NCBI GenBank assembly: GCA_021839785.1
Contig: JAKCAB010000052.1
Location: 1 to 6,702 of the forward strand
Length of the DNA: 6,702 nt
Direction of reading: 5' to 3'
From: a bacterium
GTDB taxonomy: Bacteria; Verrucomicrobiota; Verrucomicrobiae; Limisphaerales; J093
Positions 5,317 through 6,702 of this stretch are shown in pieces. A model generated the notes under the pieces. It was not told the origin of the DNA. It searched no databases and worked only from the letters and a program-made list of their open reading frames with translations. Made by a program: the position numbers and the translations under genes. Each line of letters opens with the position of its first letter. The stretch's first letter is position 1.

Positions 5317-6096
5317 ATGTGCAAGATCGCCTTCAACGTCGGCGGCCTGGCGATTCACTGGTACGGCATCCTCGCGGCGGTGGGGTTCCTCGTCGGCCTG
5401 TGGACGGCCAGCCGGCGCGCGCCCCGGTACGGCATCGCGGGGGAAACGATGGCCGACTTCGGGCCGTGGGTCATCGTCGGCGCGCTGGTCGGCGCCCGTG
5501 TGTGGTTCGTGGTCTCCTACTGGCAAGAAGAGTTCGCCGGCCGGCCGTTGTGGGAAATCCTGAACCTCCGCGCCGGCGGCTTGGTGTTTTACGGCGGCCT
5601 GGTGGGGGCGACGGTGGCCACGCTGCTCTTTGTGCGCCGCCGCAAGGTGCCGCTCTGGACCTTTGCCGACGCGCTGGCGCCGAGCGTCGCGCTCGGACAC
5701 GCCTTCGGCCGGGCGGGTTGTCTGATGAACGGCTGCTGTTACGGGCTGCCGACCAAGCTGCCGTGGGCCATCCACCTCAACGACGACCCGTATCTGCGCG
5801 GGATCGGGGTGCACCCTACCCAGATTTACGAAGGCGTGTTGCTGCTGGCGTTGTACGGTTTCCTGGCCTGGCAGTACCGGCGGAAACAATTCGCCGGCCA
5901 GACGTTTGCGCTGTACCTGCTCGCTTACGCGCCGATCCGCTTCTTCGTGGAAATTTTCCGGGGCGATTACGGCGACTACCGGTTCCTCGGACTCAAGCCG
6001 GGGCAGGCCTTCAGCGTGGTGGTGTTCGCGGCGGGTATTTGGTGCTACGCCCGGCTGCGCCCATCCAAGCTGGCGCCGGCGTCGCCGCCCGCATGA
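5317..6096 (+). CDS. lgt: Prolipoprotein diacylglyceryl transferase Lgt
   Basis: Lgt is an inner-membrane enzyme that moves diacylglycerol from phosphatidylglycerol to the lipobox cysteine of prolipoproteins, the first step of lipoprotein maturation. The 259-residue product has the expected length and about seven hydrophobic segments. IHWYG at 13-17 aligns with the conserved LHWYG near the N-terminus of the E. coli enzyme, supporting ATG 5317. The Lgt signature is GRAGCLMNGCCYG at 131-143, with R132 matching E. coli R143. R215 in VEIFRGD matches R239. LVFYGGLVG at 89-97 carries Tyr where E. coli has H103, and C135 and C140 replace N146 and E151; the cysteine-rich form is common outside Proteobacteria. 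VHPTQIYE at 165-172 is another family motif. The C-terminal tail after about 247 is basic and Ala/Pro-rich. It is divergent from the CULT gene and 33 bases upstream of the pseudouridine synthase gene, with which it may be co-transcribed. Confidence 0.96.
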   Translation: MCKIAFNVGGLAIHWYGILAAVGFLVGLWTASRRAPRYGIAGETMADFGPWVIVGALVGARVWFVVSYWQEEFAGRPLWEILNLRAGGLVFYGGLVGATVATLLFVRRRKVPLWTFADALAPSVALGHAFGRAGCLMNGCCYGLPTKLPWAIHLNDDPYLRGIGVHPTQIYEGVLLLALYGFLAWQYRRKQFAGQTFALYLLAYAPIRFFVEIFRGDYGDYRFLGLKPGQAFSVVVFAAGIWCYARLRPSKLAPASPPA

Positions 6097-6099
6097 GGC

Positions 6100-6116
6100 C
6101 ACGGGATGAACCCGTG
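6100..6116 (+). repeat. Small hairpin in the lgt-pseudouridine synthase gap
   Basis: CACGGG (6100-6105) pairs perfectly with CCCGTG (6111-6116) around the loop ATGAA, three bases after the lgt stop. No T-run follows, so transcription may read through. It could shape mRNA processing or translation of the next gene. Confidence 0.5.
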
Positions 6117-6129
6117 AAGCGGGTCTGAC

Positions 6130-6702
6130 ATGGCTGAGCACCAGGATACCTTCAGCGTCGAAGCCACCCTGCCGCGCGTCCGGCTGGACGCTTTTTTGCG
6201 CGAGCGTTTTCCGGGCGTCTCGCGGGTGGCGCTGCAACGGCTGTTGCGCGAAGGCGCGGTGCTCGTGAACGGCGCGCCCGCCAAGGCCACACACCATCCC
6301 CAGGCGGGCGAGCGCATCACGGTGACCTGGCCCGAACCGCGGGCGGCGGCGGTCGAGGCGCGCGAGCTGCCATTGAACATCCTGTTCGAGGATAACTGGC
6401 TCGTCGTGTTGAACAAGGCGGCGGGCATGGTGGTGCACCCGGCGGCCGGCACCGAAGACGACACGGTGGTGAATGCGCTGCTGCACCATTGCCGCGGGCG
6501 GCTCAGCGGCATCGGTGGCGTGGCGCGGCCGGGGATTGTGCATCGCCTCGACCGGTTCACCAGCGGCTTGCTGGTGGTGGCCAAAGACGACGCCACCCAC
6601 CTCGCGCTGTCGCGCCAGTTCGCCGAACGCGAGGTGGTGAAGCTTTACGACGCGATCCTGTGCGGCGAATTGCCGCGCTCAGAGGGCGAGGTCAACGCTC
6701 CG
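6130..6702 (+). CDS. RluA/RluD-family 23S rRNA pseudouridine synthase, 3' end missing
   Basis: The window shows the first 191 residues; family members have about 300-330, so roughly 60 percent is present. Residues 16-68 form an S4-type RNA-binding domain (VRLDAFLRERFPGVSR, then GAVLVNGAPA). The catalytic domain starts near 84 (ILFEDNWLVVLNKAAGMVVHP). The HRLD motif with catalytic Asp is at 138-141, followed by RFTSGLLVVAKD, where most relatives have KDTSG or RDTSG. KLYDAIL at 171-177 matches the conserved K-x-Y. The enzyme isomerises uridine to pseudouridine in RNA, with large-subunit rRNA the usual target. RluD is the closest type because of the S4 domain, but the exact site cannot be told. 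ATG 6130 is the first start that gives a full S4 domain. It lies 33 bases after lgt with only a weak purine run upstream, which suggests coupling to lgt. Confidence 0.93.
   Translation, partial: MAEHQDTFSVEATLPRVRLDAFLRERFPGVSRVALQRLLREGAVLVNGAPAKATHHPQAGERITVTWPEPRAAAVEARELPLNILFEDNWLVVLNKAAGMVVHPAAGTEDDTVVNALLHHCRGRLSGIGGVARPGIVHRLDRFTSGLLVVAKDDATHLALSRQFAEREVVKLYDAILCGELPRSEGEVNAP

Noticed and set aside
4806..6128. 440-codon plus-strand frame crossing the CULT gene and lgt
   Set aside because: It overlaps two clear genes in other frames and its translation is Arg-rich without a domain.
5272..6600. 442-codon minus-strand open frame opposite lgt and the pseudouridine synthase gene
   Set aside because: It spans two well-supported plus-strand genes and has no family motif; it is a by-product of GC-rich codons.

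Overview
The window is about two-thirds G+C and looks like chromosome of a Verrucomicrobiota member, most likely of the Pedosphaera/Limisphaera kind. This is inferred from three things: a secreted protein combining RCC1-like repeats, an Ig-like domain and a C-terminal module ending in FYR; spacers packed with GC-rich palindromes; and the protein types. No rRNA or other marker is present, so the placement is a judgement, not a measurement.

Layout. Positions 1-2145 (+) hold the 3' part of a large, probably exported, multidomain protein with an alpha/beta-hydrolase (lipase-like) core. Positions 2146-2651 are a gene-free, palindrome-rich spacer. It contains a 123-bp compound inverted repeat (2165-2287) made of four stem-loops between 12-bp terminal arms. 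Positions 2652-3929 (+) encode an M20 zinc peptidase of the carboxypeptidase G2/ArgE/DapE type. Positions 4013-4498 (+) encode a small helix-turn-helix protein resembling phage CII/CP76 regulators. It converges on a minus-strand gene (5095-4667) encoding a stand-alone CULT domain, the thalidomide- and cyclic-imide-binding domain of cereblon, with its zinc cysteines and aromatic cage intact. Divergent from that gene, lgt (5317-6096, +) encodes prolipoprotein diacylglyceryl transferase. It is followed after 33 bases by an RluA/RluD-type pseudouridine synthase gene (6130 onward) that runs off the right edge.

How the parts relate. lgt and the pseudouridine synthase gene are close enough to be co-transcribed; the other genes look like single units. 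No pathway links them all. The two points most worth following up are the bacterial cereblon-type domain and the dispersed palindrome family. Its half-unit (GGAGCGCG, three variable bases, GTC, then the closing stem arm) occurs three times here with different but self-complementary stems. Nothing here forms a CRISPR array, a prophage or a recognisable insertion sequence.
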